This document shows, in pieces, positions 45,944 to 59,191 of a DNA stretch of 64,000 nucleotides (position 1 is its first letter; each line of letters begins with the position of its first letter). The DNA is from Arthrinium phaeospermum. Lineage: Eukaryota; Ascomycota; Sordariomycetes; Amphisphaeriales; Apiosporaceae. A program made the translations under genes and the position numbers. Location: contig QYRS01000002.1 in NCBI GenBank assembly GCA_006503535.1, forward strand, positions 4,774,001 through 4,838,000, written 5' to 3'. The notes beneath the pieces are model-generated. The model worked only from the letters and a program-made list of their open reading frames with translations. It had not been told where the DNA came from and searched no databases.

Positions 45944-47322
45944 ATGACATCTACCCTGACGCGTCTTTGGACGGGATTTAACCCTTCGACTGTTGACCGG
46001 AGTAAGAATCCTTTGAGATTCGCTATTCTTGGGGCCTCGGCCTCGGCGTGAGTACATACCTGGAGAACCAAATTCAATGACCATGGACAGTCTAACAAAT
46101 GACTCCCTCATTGTATTGAGACAGCCCGGTCGCTCTAGTCACTCCAGCCAAATCGCATCCCGACATCGTCGTCCAGGCCGTGGCGGCTAGAGACAGGGAG
46201 AGGGCCGAGGCGTATGCCAAGAAGCACGGAATCCCCGATGTACTGGAGAGCTACCAAGGTAAGTTGCGGACACAGACATGATCGCACTTAACTAACGCCC
46301 TTTTCCCAGCTATTCTGGACAACCCCAAAATTGACTGTATATTGATACCGTTGCCCAACAGCTTGCATTTCGAGTGGGCGGCCAAGGCCATCCGCGCCGG
46401 GAAGCATGTCTTGATTGAGAAGCCGTCCACGTCCAATGGGGCCGAGGCCGAGGTGCTGTTCACGATGCCCGAGCTGTCTCAGCCGGGCGGGCCGGTTCTC
46501 ATTGAGGCTTCTCACAACCGGTGGCATCCGGCCTTCCAGTTGTTCCAGTCCTACATCAGTCCTCCCGACGTCGTTCACGTAGACCAGGAATCCATGGTTC
46601 CCTGGTGGTATCTGGACAAAAAGGGGATTCACTTCAAGCACACCCTGTCTGGCGGCGCCATGATGGCGATGGGCTGCTACGGGTTCGCCGCGCTGCGCCT
46701 AGCCTACGGGCAACCCCCCGAGGAGTGCATTCGGTGCGAGGTCAGCGTCCCTTACACCGAAGGGGAACGCGACAAGGTCGACTGGGACTTCAAGGCCAGG
46801 TTTCGGTTCCCGGGCGGAGGTACGGGGGAGGCCCGGAGCACGCTCAGCGGCGGGATCTTCTGGAAACCCTCACACTGCCGGGTCGTGCACCGGAAGGTCC
46901 CTGTCGCGGACGACCCTGGGTTGCCCAAGTCGCAGACCAAGACACGTGAGCGCGTGGTCACCATGCACGGTATGCTCCAACCCTTCCTCTTCCATCGGCT
47001 GTACGTTTCCGATAGCTATGAGATCCGCGACGTGACCTCCGGGAACTTGGTCAGGAAGTGGACCGAGAAGAAAACCTGCACCGCGTACAGCTATGAGGAG
47101 GCCGGCTGCGAATTCGCCGGCTTACCGGGAGAGAAGTGGTGGATGGGCTACAGGTATATGGTGGAAGAGTTCGTCAATAGGATCCGGGGACGTCCAACGC
47201 AGTACTGGATCAGCCCTGAAGACTCGATCGCGTCCATGAGGATGATCGATATGGCTTACATGAAAAGTGGACTGGGCCCAAGACCTACCAGCGAGTTTGT
47301 CAAGGAGGTCAAACTTGATTGA
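45944..47322 (+). CDS. Gfo/Idh/MocA-type dehydrogenase (D-xylose dehydrogenase-like)
   Basis: Three exons, join(45944..46047, 46125..46258, 46310..47322), introns of 77 and 51 bp, 416 residues, all in frame. The N-terminal Rossmann segment RFAILGASASA (about 26-36) binds NAD(P). The typical AARDRERAEAYAKKHGIP, LIPLPNSLHFEW and GKHVLIEKP blocks follow, the last with the conserved catalytic-region Lys. The C-terminal domain has the GGAMMAMGCYG block of the xylose-dehydrogenase/dihydrodiol-dehydrogenase subfamily. Likely reaction: NADP+-dependent oxidation of a sugar such as D-xylose, or of a related diol. It starts downstream of the cluster's right edge and shows no damage, so I treat it as the first gene outside the cluster, though a tailoring role cannot be excluded. 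Confidence 0.87.
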
Positions 47323-47878
47323 CCCTCGTGCGAGAGTCTTTAAAATAGACAATGCAACATTGGTATTCTCATCAATCGCCATTAATGCCATTTTTTTTAA
47401 TCAAGTCTGGTTTGATTTCCCTTGCCGGAAGATGCGTTGCTGCTTTCTATGAACTGTGGATTACATGAACATGGTGCCTAAGGTGTGCCTAAAGCTCAAC
47501 AGCTTACACCATCTATATAGACGCATTAGTAGTATAAGCCGTCTCTTCGCCAGTTTTTTGTCGCGATACCAGTAGCCCCGGACAAGCAAGCCAATGTACG
47601 ACCAAATATCCAATTGACGTTGGTGATATTGCATGTGAGATTGGCCAGGTGACACGGCGCTAAAGTGCATGAGTAATCAGTCGTGGTGGAGGCGCTAAAG
47701 CGCGTGGGGCCGAGCCAGCCGGGCGTCATCGTTTCGAGAGGAATCTGCAATCAGGTTGTTTCTCTCCTTTCGCCTAAGAAGCGCCTCCGTTTCCAATCTC
47801 TAGCAGCCAAAAGCCACCATAGCGACGGCTGGAAACATACTTCAACACTTCAACGGTTTTCTACACACATCTGCAAAC
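47323..47878. other. intergenic, no gene seen
   Basis: 3' flank of the dehydrogenase and promoter of Kei1; no motif-bearing frame. Confidence 0.5.
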
Positions 47879-48709
47879 ATGTTGCTACCGGCCGGCGTGC
47901 AGCTTCAGCTGCCTCGTCCCAAGGTTAGTTAGCCTTTGGAGTGGAGTGGCGGTCGCGTGCCCAACACCCGTCAGCTCAGCCAACAACAGCAGGTCGCATC
48001 GCTAACCGTACTGTCGCAGACCTTCCTCGGGATCATGAGCCTCCAGACAGGCACCGAAATGATTGCGCTGTCCTTCTTGTTCAACAAAGCGACCGGATTC
48101 TACGGACTACTCGCCATCTTGACCGGCTTCCACCTGTCGGTCCTGCAGCTGTCGATGTATGTTTACTCGGTCATCGCGCTCGGCATCCTCGCGTACTGCC
48201 TGCCGCACATCCGAAAACAGACGCCCTTCCAGAACCTCGCCTTCGCCTGGCTCTACATCGTCGACACCGTCGTCAACACCTGCTACACCATCTTCGCCGT
48301 CAGCTGGTACCTCGCCAGCGGCAAGACGGGCGGCCCACGCCCCCCGAGTCGGCCGACACGGGCGTGCGCTGAGCAACTTCATGAAGGCCATCGACACGAC
48401 CGCGAGCACGAGCTTCATCGTCGCCTTCTGCCTGATCCGCGTCTACTTCACCCTGGTCATCATGGCCTACGCGCAGTCGGTCATGGCGCAATACCGCGAC
48501 GGGAAGCAGCAGGGCTGGGGCGAGGACCCCGAGTTGGCTGGGAAGCCCTTTGCGGAGGGGACGCCCGAGGCGAGGGTTACAAGGGCAAGATCGGCCGGGC
48601 GATGGTCTCGGTGGGCAGAGGGTACTGGCTCGGCGGCCAGAAGCAGGACGACGAGTGGGCCAAGAATGTCCGATCCAAGTTCCGAAGCCACAAGGTCGCT
48701 TCGGCCTGA
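47879..48709 (+). CDS. KEI1: Kei1-like inositolphosphorylceramide synthase subunit
   Basis: Two exons, join(47879..47923, 48020..48709), 96-bp intron. The product begins with the conserved LPRPKTFLG block, then the membrane segments IALSFLFNKATGFYGLLAIL and a YVYSVIALGILAY helix, PHIRKQTPFQ, and the LYIVDTVVNTCYT segment. It ends with the GRAMVSVGRGYWLG motif of Kei1 (DUF1753). Kei1 is the Golgi regulatory partner of the catalytic IPC synthase subunit (Aur1/AurA) and is essential in yeast. Oddity: the total length stays open, but between about 48350 and 48570 the conserved helix (STSFIVAFCLIRVYFTLVIM) lies in another frame. An extra base (or two missing) near the C6 run at 48340-48345 and a missing base near 48570 compensate each other. 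A literal translation therefore loses one membrane helix. Confidence 0.82.
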
Positions 48710-49523
48710 GAAGGTTGCCTTGCATTTGCTATTACCAATTGACAGAGTTTATCTCTGTCGAACTGCCCTTCCTCTGGTGATTGATGGCCTGTTGAAATAT
48801 CACATCTGCATGACGCCATACTTGGGTTCTGGGGTAGGGGCGGCTTTGGGGCGGCTGTCGGGACAATTAGCGAGTATCTAGACTGCAAGAATGATAATAA
48901 TGAGTCTATTTTATAATGACGTATTGGGCAGAATTCGAATGGCTATATTCAATACATATGTTGATCAGAACTGCATTGATAGGCTGTGTCCCATGGACAT
49001 ATACTTGAGTGAGCGCTGCTGAGGAGCGGCTGTCGGGGCGTAGCAGGTCAGCTCTCAGCCGCCTGTTGAGGCTAATCCCAGGCAACCGACAGCCGCCTTA
49101 GTGAGCAGCCCGAGCGCAGGGTCTGCAGGGGTCTTTACGATTTGGGCGGAGGAGGTCGGTCTTTGGGGGGTCGAAATGGCATTGTCACCCATCGGTTCTC
49201 TGTTTCTGACCTTGGGGAGCTCTGGGTTGGGCGGTTTCGGTGGTAGGGTGGCACCATGGGGCCTTAGTCGCGATCACGCCATCGATCAACTGCGGCGGAT
49301 GACAATTGCACACCATAGCAGAGATAGTACTGTAGCACGTCTGGAGGCAATAAACAACCGCCATTCCACTGCGGGGGCCATTGGACGAGTATCTGCCATT
49401 CCCCCTTGATTCTCGTTGGAGCAAGCAGCCGGCTGGAAAAAAAATGCTGCCGCCATCGCTCACTCCCCATTAAACCGCTTTCCCAGATAAAAACCTGGGG
49501 AGGAGTCCTCGACATCCATCACC
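48710..49523. other. intergenic, no gene seen
   Basis: 3' flank of Kei1 and promoter of the sulfite reductase gene; no coding sequence recognised. Confidence 0.5.
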
Positions 49524-52500
49524 ATGTCTTTTCTTTTCGGTTCGTCTTCAGCTCAGACATCAGCAAAGATGGCGGATATCCAGATTCGCACGCCGGAAGA
49601 GGCAGGTACGTTGCAATAAGAAACTCACCACCCCAAAACCAAAAACCACTGCCCACCAACCACGTCTCATGGTGGGATGGCGGGGCATTTCCGGCATCCC
49701 TCACTGCTGCTGCAGCAAGCCGAGCGCAGGTGTTCATGTCCATGTCGCCTCAGAAATACCGTCTAATTCCTTATGCTTCGAGTCCTATTAATTAGGAATA
49801 CTACAATTGAAGGTTGCAGAAGCTAACAATATTTCTTTTGCGCCCGTGCAGTTGCGAGAATCGCCTATCTTTCCAGCGATGTAATTGTCTCAGTCCAGCC
49901 TTCGTTGGCCCAGGATTCGGCCTTTTCCTCCCACCTTAAGCGCTACGCCGAACGCAAGGACCCGAGCCTGGTCGCAAAGGACCAGACTGCAGTCCCTGAG
50001 GTATGTTCCATTGTTGCTCTGATTTTGTCTCGAGGAAAGACCCGGACTGACAGTTGTCCTGCGCCAGATCCAAGCCGTTAGGCACAACAACGATCCTCTC
50101 CTTTCCGTCTTTGCGCCGATTCGCTCCGGACGCATCGTCTCGGTTACCACGAGCTCCGAGATCCTCCTGGCATCCATTGCCCACCTTTACAAGCTCGCCA
50201 ACTACCCTGTCGTGCTTCACGTCTCCCTCCAGCCCTCCCAGTCGCCCGACTACTCCTCCATAACAGCGATCCGAAACTCAGGATGGACCTTCCTGCAGTC
50301 GGACTCCTTACAGGAGGCCCAAGACATGGCCATCACCGCACATGCCCTAGCCGTCCGGTCAGGAAAGGGTGTCATCCACTTCTTCGACTCGGGCGCCTGT
50401 GCCGATGATAAGCCTATTGCGACCGAGGACGCCGAGTTCGTGCGACAGGTCCTGAACATCGACGATGTCCGCAGATACCAGGCCGCACCGATTTCTGGCT
50501 CTGGCATCTATGCCGATGACGGAAAAGCTGCCGTCGCCTCTGAGCGGCGCGAGGCCCCCGCCAGCGGCGCCTCCAATGCCCTGTCCGATTCGACAGTATT
50601 GGACGCTGCCTCCAAGGCTACGTCTTCTGCAGTTTCAGAGAAGTCCAGCCAAGAGAGCGGCTCAACAGGCCCGCCCAGCGTCTCTACGGCGACTACCATT
50701 GAGGCCGAGGCGCCGATGGTCAGCTCAGAGGACATCTACAAGTACGTTACGGCTATCTGGGACCAGTTCAAGCAGGCAAACGGCCGTGAATACAGTCCGT
50801 TCGAGTGGTCTGGTCCGTCTACTGCGGATAAGGCCATTTTCGTTTTCGGCTCCGATGCCGGCATCTTTGCCGAAGCTCTCGATTCTGCCAAGTCCACCGA
50901 CGAGTACGCCAAGTCTGGTATGATCACAGCCAGACTATACCGGCCGTGGTTGGCATCCAAGCTCGTTGAGACGATCCCCAAATCTGTTAAGCGAGTAGCC
51001 GTCATCGAGCAGATCTCCAGGAAGACGACCAAGTGGGGCCCTCTTCTGATTGATATTCTTACATCAGTAAAGAGTGGTTTCGGCGGTGTTGAGCACGTCG
51101 TTGGCTACCAGCTGGGTTACATTACCCGCGATACCATCTCCCAGGCTCTTCGGGGCGTCTTCCAGAACCTTGTCTCGGAGAAGCCTCTCCAGAACCTCGA
51201 GGTCGGCCAGAGAGATATCCCCACATCCAGCGCCACCCAGTTGGAGCAGCCGAAGCTTGAGACTGCCTACACCAAAATCCTTAACCAGCTGTTCGGAAGC
51301 CGGGTCTACATGGCCAACGCCCTGAACTCCAAGACCGCTGGCGTCGCCTCGACGGTTGCGACAAGCCCCGAGTTCGGTTTCGGTTCTCTGCTGGCCCGAA
51401 AGGAGCACCGCCAGAGATTCGTGAAGGAGGCAAAGAACGCGGCTACTTCCAACGAATTCATCACCGAGGCGCCCAAGAACTGGCTGGCCAAGTGGGCTGC
51501 TGTAGCTGATGATGCACAGAAGGCTAGCGACGTCGCCGACGATGTCATCGCTCGCCTCGAAACCGATGGATCCCAAGTTTCTCGCGACCTCCTTTCAAGC
51601 AAGGGTCTCTTCCGCAAGGAGTCGCTCTGGCTCGTGGGTTCCGATGCCTGGTCTTACGATTTGGGTAACTCTGGTGTCCACCACATCTTGGAGTCGGGTG
51701 AGAACGTCAACATGCTGATCATCGACTCGACCCCTTACTCCGAGAGAGCCGCTGCCGATGCCGAGAGGCGTAAGAAGGATATCGGCCTTTACGCCATGAA
51801 CTTCGGCAACGCTTACGTGGCATCGACTGCTGTTTACAGCTCCTACACACAAGTCCTGCAGGCCATGCTCGAGGCTGATCAGTTCAACGGTCCCTCGATC
51901 GTTCTGGCTTACCTCCCCTACTTCGGCGAGGCTGACTCCGCTCTAACTGTCCTGCAAGAGACCAAGAAGGCAGTCGATGTTGGGTACTGGCCTCTTTACC
52001 GCTGGAACCCCAACAACGACGCCAAGGGAGAGTCCAACTTCTCTCTCGACTCGGAGCGCATCAAGAAGGAGCTGAAGCAGTTCCTTGACCGCGACAACCA
52101 CCTTACCCAGCTGATGCGCCGGGAGCCCACTTTCGCTGCTAGTCTGGCCCAGGACTTCGGTACCGAGGTACGGGCGCAGCAGAAGCGAAAGGCCAAGGAC
52201 GCATACGCCCAATTGTTGGAAGGTCTCTTCGGTGCACCTCTCACGATTCTCTTCGCCTCGGACAATGGAAACGCACAGGGGCTGGCAAAGCGACTTGGCA
52301 ACCGTGGCCGTGCGCGAGGCCTCAAAACCACCGTCATGGCTATGGAAGACTACCCCGTCGAGGATCTTTCTACAGAAGAGAACATCATCTTCATCACGGC
52401 TACTGCTGGACAGGGAGAGTTCCCCCAGAACGGCTTGTCGTTCTGGCATGCTGTGAAAGACAGCACCGATCTCGATCTGGCCAACGTCAACTACTCCGTC

Positions 52501-54536
52501 TTTGGTCTCGGTGACAAGCACTACTGGCCCCGAAAGCAGGACCGTGTCTACTACAACAAGCCTGCCAAGGATCTCGACCGCGTTCTCGGCAACTTCGGTG
52601 GCAAGCGTCTTGCTGAAATTGGTCTTGGTGACGATCAGGATCCCGATGGTTACCAGACTGGTTACTCCGAGTGGGAGCCCAAGGTCTGGACGGCTCTGGG
52701 CGTCGCCAACGTCGATGGCCTCCCCGAGGAACCACCACCGATCACCAACGAAGACATCAAGCTTGCTTCCAACTACCTTCGTGGAACCATTGTGGAGGGC
52801 CTGAACGACCCCACGACTGCTGCCATCTCTGCTTCTGATCAGCAGCTCACCAAGTTCCACGGTACTTACATGCAAGACGACCGTGACGTGAGAGATGAGC
52901 GAAAGGCTCAGGGTCTGGAGCCTGCTTACTCATTCATGATTCGATGCAGACTGCCGGGTGGTGTTTCAACCGCCCAGCAGTGGGTTCAGATGGACGACAT
53001 CAGCAACAGCCTGGGCAACGAGACGATGAAGCTTACTACCCGACAGACCTTCCAGTTCCACGGAGTTGTCAAGGGCAAGCTCAAGCCCGCTATGCAGGCC
53101 ATCAACCGCGCGCTCATGACCACCATTGCCGCCTGCGGTGATGTCAACCGAAACGTCATGTGCAGCTCTCTGCCCACCGAGTCGAAGTACCACAAGCAAG
53201 TGCACGCCTGCTCTAAGAAGATCAGCGACCACCTGCTGCCTTCTACCTCAGCTTACCACGAGATCTGGCTCACGGACGACAATAACGAGAAGAAGCAGGT
53301 TGCTGGCGATGCTGTACAGGACTTCGAGCCCCTCTATGGACCTACTTACCTGCCGCGAAAGTTCAAGGTCACCATCGCTATCCCGCCTCACAACGACACG
53401 GATGTGTACGCCCACGATATCGGTTTGATTGCCATCAAGGGAGACGATGGCGAGCTTGTTGGTTTCAACCTGCTCGCTGGTGGTGGTATGGGTACCACTC
53501 ACAACAACAAGAAGACCTACCCTCAGATCGGTCGCATGATGGGTTACGTCGCGGCCGACGAGGTGCACATTGCCTGCGAGAAGGTCATGCTGGTCCAGCG
53601 CGACCACGGTGATCGCAAGAACCGCAAGCACGCTCGTCTCAAGTACACCATTGACGACCTCGGCGTCGATAACTTCCGCAGCAAGGTCGAGGCCATGTGG
53701 GGCAAGACCTTCGAGCCTGCGCGTGCCTTCCACTTCCAGAGCAACGTCGACACTTTCGGATGGCAGAAGGATGAGAACGGCCTCAACCACTTCACCTTCT
53801 TCATTGAGAACGGCCGTATCGAGAACACGGCCGACTTCCAGATGAAGACTGGTCTCCGCGAGATTGCCAAGGTCCACAAGGGTGAGTTCCGCCTGACCGG
53901 TAACCAGCATCTCATTCTCTCCAACGTGACGGATGAGGACCTGCCGGCGATGAAGGCGCTCATGAAGGAGTACAAGCTCGACAACTACCAGTTCTCTGGT
54001 CTCCGCCTCAGCTCTTCGGCTTGTGTTGCCTTCCCTACTTGCGGTCTGGCTATGGCCGAGAGTGAGCGATACCTGCCTGTCCTGATCTCCAAGCTTGAGG
54101 ACTGCCTCGAGGAGAATGGTCTGCGTCAAGACTCCATTGTCATGCGTATGACTGGTTGCCCCAACGGTTGTGCCCGCCCCTGGCTGGCCGAGGTGGCCTT
54201 CGTCGGCAAGGCCTTTGGTGCCTACAACATGTACCTGGGTGGTGGCTACCACGGACAGCGCATCAACAAGCTGTACCGCTCCAGCATCAAGGAAGACGAG
54301 ATTCTGGCCATCATGAAGCCCCTGCTGAAGCAGTACGCTACGGAGCGCCAGGAGGGCGAGAGGTTTGGTGACTTCTGCATTCGTGCTGGTATCATCAAGG
54401 AGACTACGGATGGGCAGAACTTCCACGCTGACGTAAGTTATTCTGCTTTCTGCTGATTGATATCTCTTTTTGACGACGTTTTGACCAACTTTTTGTGATA
54501 ATACAGGTTGCCGAGGAAGAGTCTGATGAGGAATAG
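49524..54536 (+). CDS. MET5: sulfite reductase [NADPH] hemoprotein beta subunit
   Basis: Four exons, join(49524..49605, 49852..50000, 50068..54432, 54507..54536), introns of 246, 67 and 74 bp, 1,541 residues; the last exon encodes only VAEEESDEE. Domain order matches fungal Met5-type subunits. An N-terminal pyruvate:ferredoxin-oxidoreductase-like region (starting VARIAYLSSD) is followed by a flavodoxin-like domain at about 800-950 (TILFASDNGNAQ). The nitrite/sulfite reductase repeats come last. The 4Fe-4S/siroheme cysteines sit in CVAFPTC (C-x5-C, near residue 1,395) and CPNGC (C-x3-C, near 1,440). It reduces sulfite to sulfide for cysteine and methionine synthesis in an alpha2-beta2 complex with the Met10-type flavoprotein. 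No frame break in 4.6 kb of coding sequence, a useful internal control for sequence quality. Confidence 0.96.
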
Positions 54537-55394
54537 ATGGAGACGGACGTTTGATACGAAGATATGTGTTTGTCTTTAAACCATCTTGATTTGTTGAGAA
54601 AAAATAAATGCGGCATCTATGATATCAAGACCGGCGTTTGGGAGAGAGGGGCATTACATCACACCTTAGCATAGGGAGATACAGCATCTTGGTTTGCTTT
54701 TTGATAAAATCGTATATATACATTCTTTCACATGGATTTGTCTTGGTGCTGGGTCATGGTTGATGATAAGAACCCGACTTTTCAAGCTGGCTCCCAGAGT
54801 CCCCCTGTTTTTCTGATATCCACAAGTTCCTGGGGTGTTTGACGGAACCGCTATTCGTACTGGGACATGGGGTAATTACCCGTCTACATCACGTCAGTTG
54901 CGTATGAGGTTGGATTGTCTCACACATGGATCGAACGTGGTCTGGGCCTCTAAACTTGCAGGTCTTGGTTGGGCCTAAAGCAAAGTAAGCACACGGCACC
55001 CGCATATCATTACCAAACGAACCAACTCAGCCACCACCCCTGCAAATGCAACCTTAGGAAGTCACTGCCAAGGCATGTACTGCAACCCATAGGAATTTTC
55101 AAGGTACTCACCCAGAATAGGAAGCTCCTTAACGCCGGTCGGAACGGAGAAAGTGGGCGCGGGGTTTACTTCTTAATCCCACCCGATGTAGGGGATGAAC
55201 AGACCCGTAAGCATACCTAGGTACAGATGCTGTTTAAAGAGGCTTGAAGACCATATCGGATCAATTGGAAATGCTATATATACAGGATTATTGTCCTGCT
55301 AGTCCTTGATTGAATTTGAGCAACGCATCTGATTTCCTTCGAAGACTCCAAAAACCAAAACAGGTTTTGAATCAGCAAGCACTTTTCCACATTC
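54537..55394. other. intergenic, no gene seen
   Basis: 3' flank of sulfite reductase and promoter of the aldo-keto reductase. A TATATATA box lies at 55275-55282. Confidence 0.5.
55275..55282 (+). promoter_or_regulatory. TATA box of aldo-keto reductase gene
   Basis: TATATATA 113 bp before the first ATG and 140 bp before the second in-frame ATG. Confidence 0.5.
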
Positions 55395-56593
55395 ATGTAC
55401 TATCCAACATCAAACAGTAACATGGCAGCCCAGACCATCCCAACCCGCCGCATCGGCAAGAACGGACCCGCGGTTCCCGCCATGGGCCTCGGGCTCATGG
55501 GCATGTCTATCCAGTATGGACCCGCACCCAGTGACGAGGAGCGTTTCGCTGTTCTCGACCGGGCCGTCGAGATAGGCGCCACCAACTGGGATAGCGCCGA
55601 GTAAGCCATCTTGCAATATGCCATTTTCCCCAAGCATTGCGAGCTGATCGAAATATCCCCCCCCCCCCCCACGAAAAGCATGTACGGCGACAACGAAGAG
55701 CTGCTGGGGAAATGGTTCCAGCGAACCGGCAAGCGAGACCGAATCTTCCTCGCCACCAAGTTCGGGTTCCGCAAGGGCTCCTACACCGATATCGACTCCT
55801 CGGCCGCGTTCTGTAAGAAGGCGTGTGCCGAGAGCTTGAGGCTTTTGGGTACGGACTATATCGACCTCTACTACATGCACCGGGCCAACCCCAATACTCC
55901 CATCGAGGAGACCATGAGAGCACTGCTTGAACTAAAGGCGTAAGTTAGAAGCCTTGATGGCTTTAGAAGGAGGGGTAGGGCAATGCATTCATTGACTGAC
56001 CAATTACCCCCCAAAGTGAAGGAAAGATCAAACACATTGGCCTCTGCGAGGTCAGCGCCAACACGCTGCGCCGCGCTTGCAAGGTCGGCCAGGTCGACTG
56101 CATCCAGGCCGAGTACTCGCTCTTCGACCTCGACATCGAGGGGGCGTCGGGCCTCAAGGCGGCCTGCCGCGAGCTCGGCGTCTCCGTCGTGGCCTACGCG
56201 CCGCTGGGCCGCGGCCTGCTGACGGGAGCCCTCAACACGAAGCGGTCCGTGTCGGGGGAGGGCGACTACCGCGCGTCGCTGTACCCGCGCTTCAGCGACG
56301 AGAATTTCGACGCCAACGTGAGGATCGTGGAGCAGCTCGAGGCCATGGCCGCCGGCAAGGGCTGTACCGCCGCTCAGCTGGCCGTTGCCTGGGTGCTCAA
56401 GCAGGGGGACGACTTCGTCCCCATCCCGGGGACGAAGCGGATCAGGTACCTCGAGGAGAATGTCGGGGCACTTGAGGTGGAGATCACCGACGCCGAGGAG
56501 GCGCGGATGCGGGACATCGTGGCTGCGGTGGCGGGGGAGCGGGTGCCGGACTTCGCTAAGTATCAGTGCTATGTGGACACGGTCGAGGAGTAA
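55395..56593 (+). CDS. aldo-keto reductase (YakC/AKR13-like)
   Basis: Three exons, join(55395..55600, 55679..55939, 56017..56593), introns of 78 and 77 bp, 347 residues; an in-frame ATG at 55422 (MAAQTIP) is an equally good start. The (beta/alpha)8 fold carries the catalytic tetrad: Asp in NWDSAD and Tyr in MYGDNE (the D-M-Y junction spans the first intron), Lys in LATKFG and His in YYMHRAN. C-terminal motifs IQAEYSLF and PIPGTKRIRYLEEN bind NADP(H). Members of this subgroup reduce aldehydes or ketones with NADPH; the physiological substrate is unknown. The first intron contains a run of 14 C just before its acceptor (55657-55670), a place where indel errors are likely but harmless. All three exons are intact. 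Confidence 0.93.
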
Positions 56594-59191
56594 AGGGGTG
56601 GATACGGTCATCTAGCCAGCTGGTTTATACTGGACTAATTTGTTATCGCGTGGCATGTTGACATCTGAAGTGCGGGAACGTGAGGTCTTTACCAAGAACT
56701 CTTTTCAGTTTAATAATAGTCAGTCTCATCAACGGAAACGCTCCCTTCATACAATAGTTGGACTAGACGGTCCCCCCCTGAGTAAAAGCATGTCGGAGCC
56801 CTTCCCAACAACACCCATAGATGCATCTCGGAGGATCTGCAGCCAGTGAACGCTTTCATTGTCCCAAAGGTAGAAATTCGAGCCCCCGGCCGGAAGCCAT
56901 TTCTGGCTTGGTATGCATAACAGGGCTGACGCAGGGCCAACCACCACGGCCAGGAGGCCACTGATGACCGTGCGGCACAAGAAAATAGCCTTGGGCTAAG
57001 AAGGCCATACATGGTATACGACGTTGCTCCAGAGATCCTGGGACCAGATGAAACTCAGGTTGGAAAACCAGAATCAAGAGGAAATCATACAAAGGTTCAA
57101 ACAGCCGTGAAGTAGTTGATACCGGACAGTTTCCTATATTCTACCCGCCAGGGAAAGTAAGAAATATATTTCTTCCCAACGATGGCCAGCTCGTGCATCT
57201 TGGCCGCAACTAGTAAGAAGGAGCTGACCTTGGTCGAAATATCAACACTTGCTCCTGATAATCTCCAATGCTTGACAGGCAAAGCCAATCCACGTGCATC
57301 ACCCAAGTCTGACGTAAAGCGCCCATTTTGGGCGCCCATGTAGATTAGAGGTTCGACTGAAGAGAATTCGCCTGGTCTTGGAGCCCTCGATGTTGTGTGA
57401 CAACAACCAGAGACTGTTTGCCGCGCAACACCAACAGCAGCTCGCTGGTGAGTCTTGTCTTAGTTGACATGGATTCTAGCCAGGACTGGAGTTTTTTCTC
57501 ATGAGAAAGATACGGATCTACAAAGTTTCACTGAGGTGTGCGTGCCCAGGCTGCAGGACAGGACTGTGCCGGATACTCACGAGACTTGGAACAGGGACGA
57601 AGGTAGCATAAACCTCGGGGTGCAATGGATAATACAATATCTGCTATGTAAATACGCAGAACACCATCCGCTCCTGCTGGGTAATTGTGATAATGTGGTG
57701 AAAACGGCTGTACTCAGTCCTGCTCTGCTGAAATTCGACCTAATACAAGCGAGGATGGATGCGATTCGTCATATGTTCACGAACAGCATATTGATCACTA
57801 ACTATGAGGCCTGGTGGATATAGAAGACCTTGTTGGATGAAGACGAAGACATAATCTCCTTATATATTGGCGTAAGCTGGGCTGGCTTCGAGATGATCAT
57901 TCCGATTGTCTGAATCCTGGGGCATATGAAAGGGAGCCGCCCCTTCAAATTGACTTTTTGCCATTGACAAATCGAACGTATTCAAAATGTGTATCAGAGG
58001 TTGGTCAAACTCAATTGAAATTGCATCGGCATGCATTGATAGGCGAGAGGCAACTCCCCAGCTACATAATCAGATTCTACCCAAGCTGACAGGCCTGAGA
58101 CATGGCCATAATTTGCAACAGCCAATGGATCGGTTTTCTGACAAAATGGGGATTAGGCAGATCAATCAAACAAAGTAACTTCACAGTTAGAGAGAGAAGA
58201 CGCATGTATATTATATTCTGATTGGAGCCAGGATGGGAGTTGGGCAGTTGTGTCGAAGCTGACTGCTGCTCAGGCCCGTCGGGGCGTTTGGTTAAGCTTT
58301 GGGTACTTGCATTTACCACCTGGGCAATCAAAACACGCTGTGCAATAAACACAACAGAACACAATCCATCAATGTCCACCAAGTAAACATTGACTTCTGG
58401 ATAAAATCCATGCACTTGGTGTAGGTTCGCGATCAAATGAGCTACTGCATATATGTCGGCATACGTATATTTGACATTGAAAGTTGGATGTCGTCGAGTC
58501 ATGAGGGGTTCAAGCTGACCTGGATGCAACTCGGAGGAATTGTACGTAAACAACAACCCCGCCTTGATCCTGGGTGGCTGCATCTCTCAAGCGAGTGCCC
58601 ATGCGGCTACCCTTGCTCGTAATAAGTATCGTAATACTCCGTGCGAGCCTCCGGGTATACACAACCGAGAGATTGCTGCCTGTTCTTTCCGCAATTGCTC
58701 GCCATGCTCCTGTCTCGGCTACGCTGCCGGGGGCGCTCTTTCTAGTTACCAAATGAGCATGCGATCGCCTACGTAAAGGGGACTAGCAACTCCAATGCAG
58801 CCAGCCGACCGACTCCCCTGCGCCTGCAGCATGCAGGTTAGCATCAGCACTACCCGACTACTATCTGAGGGGTGGCACAGGAAACCTGTAAGGTGCGGGC
58901 GATTGCCATGGATTCCGGATCAGAACGGCACATCAAACGCTCCGGTCGGAATTGCGGTGAATTGGGGTGCATATAAACAGGTGCACATGCTCTTGAACAG
59001 CCCGACGCTCCCAGCCCTTGGACCTTCACTGGTTTTGCGCCCCTGGAGTATTGGCACATCGTAGGGTTCGTCCGATTGAAGATAGAAGCTGCAGACAGTC
59101 GTGTTGCCATTGTGTCAAGTCCCTGCCCACTTCCTACGGGCCAATCGTCGTCAATCGGTTCCTGCCAAGGCCGGCTCGACCATCAGTCGCC
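56594..59191. other. gene-poor interval with two uncertain open frames
   Basis: About 2.6 kb. A plus-strand frame (57464-57823, 119 codons, no ATG start) and a minus-strand frame (58077-58583, 168 codons) have plausible amino-acid composition but no recognised motif. I do not claim either as a gene. The right end holds the acid phosphatase promoter. Confidence 0.4.
58971..58976 (+). promoter_or_regulatory. TATA box of acid phosphatase gene
   Basis: TATAAA within GCATATAAACAG, about 220 bp upstream of the phosphatase ATG. Confidence 0.4.

Noticed and set aside
47936..48709. Literal translation of Kei1 as one uninterrupted frame
   Set aside because: The middle 70-odd residues become Arg/His/Pro-rich nonsense, while a neighbouring frame encodes a conserved membrane helix.
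49524..49605. A separate small gene starting MSFLFGSSS
   Set aside because: Its donor joins in frame to VARIAYLSSD, the expected start of the sulfite reductase core, so it is that gene's first exon.
57464..58583. Two open frames as candidate genes
   Set aside because: One lacks an ATG after its upstream stop; neither has motifs, splice support or a recognisable family.
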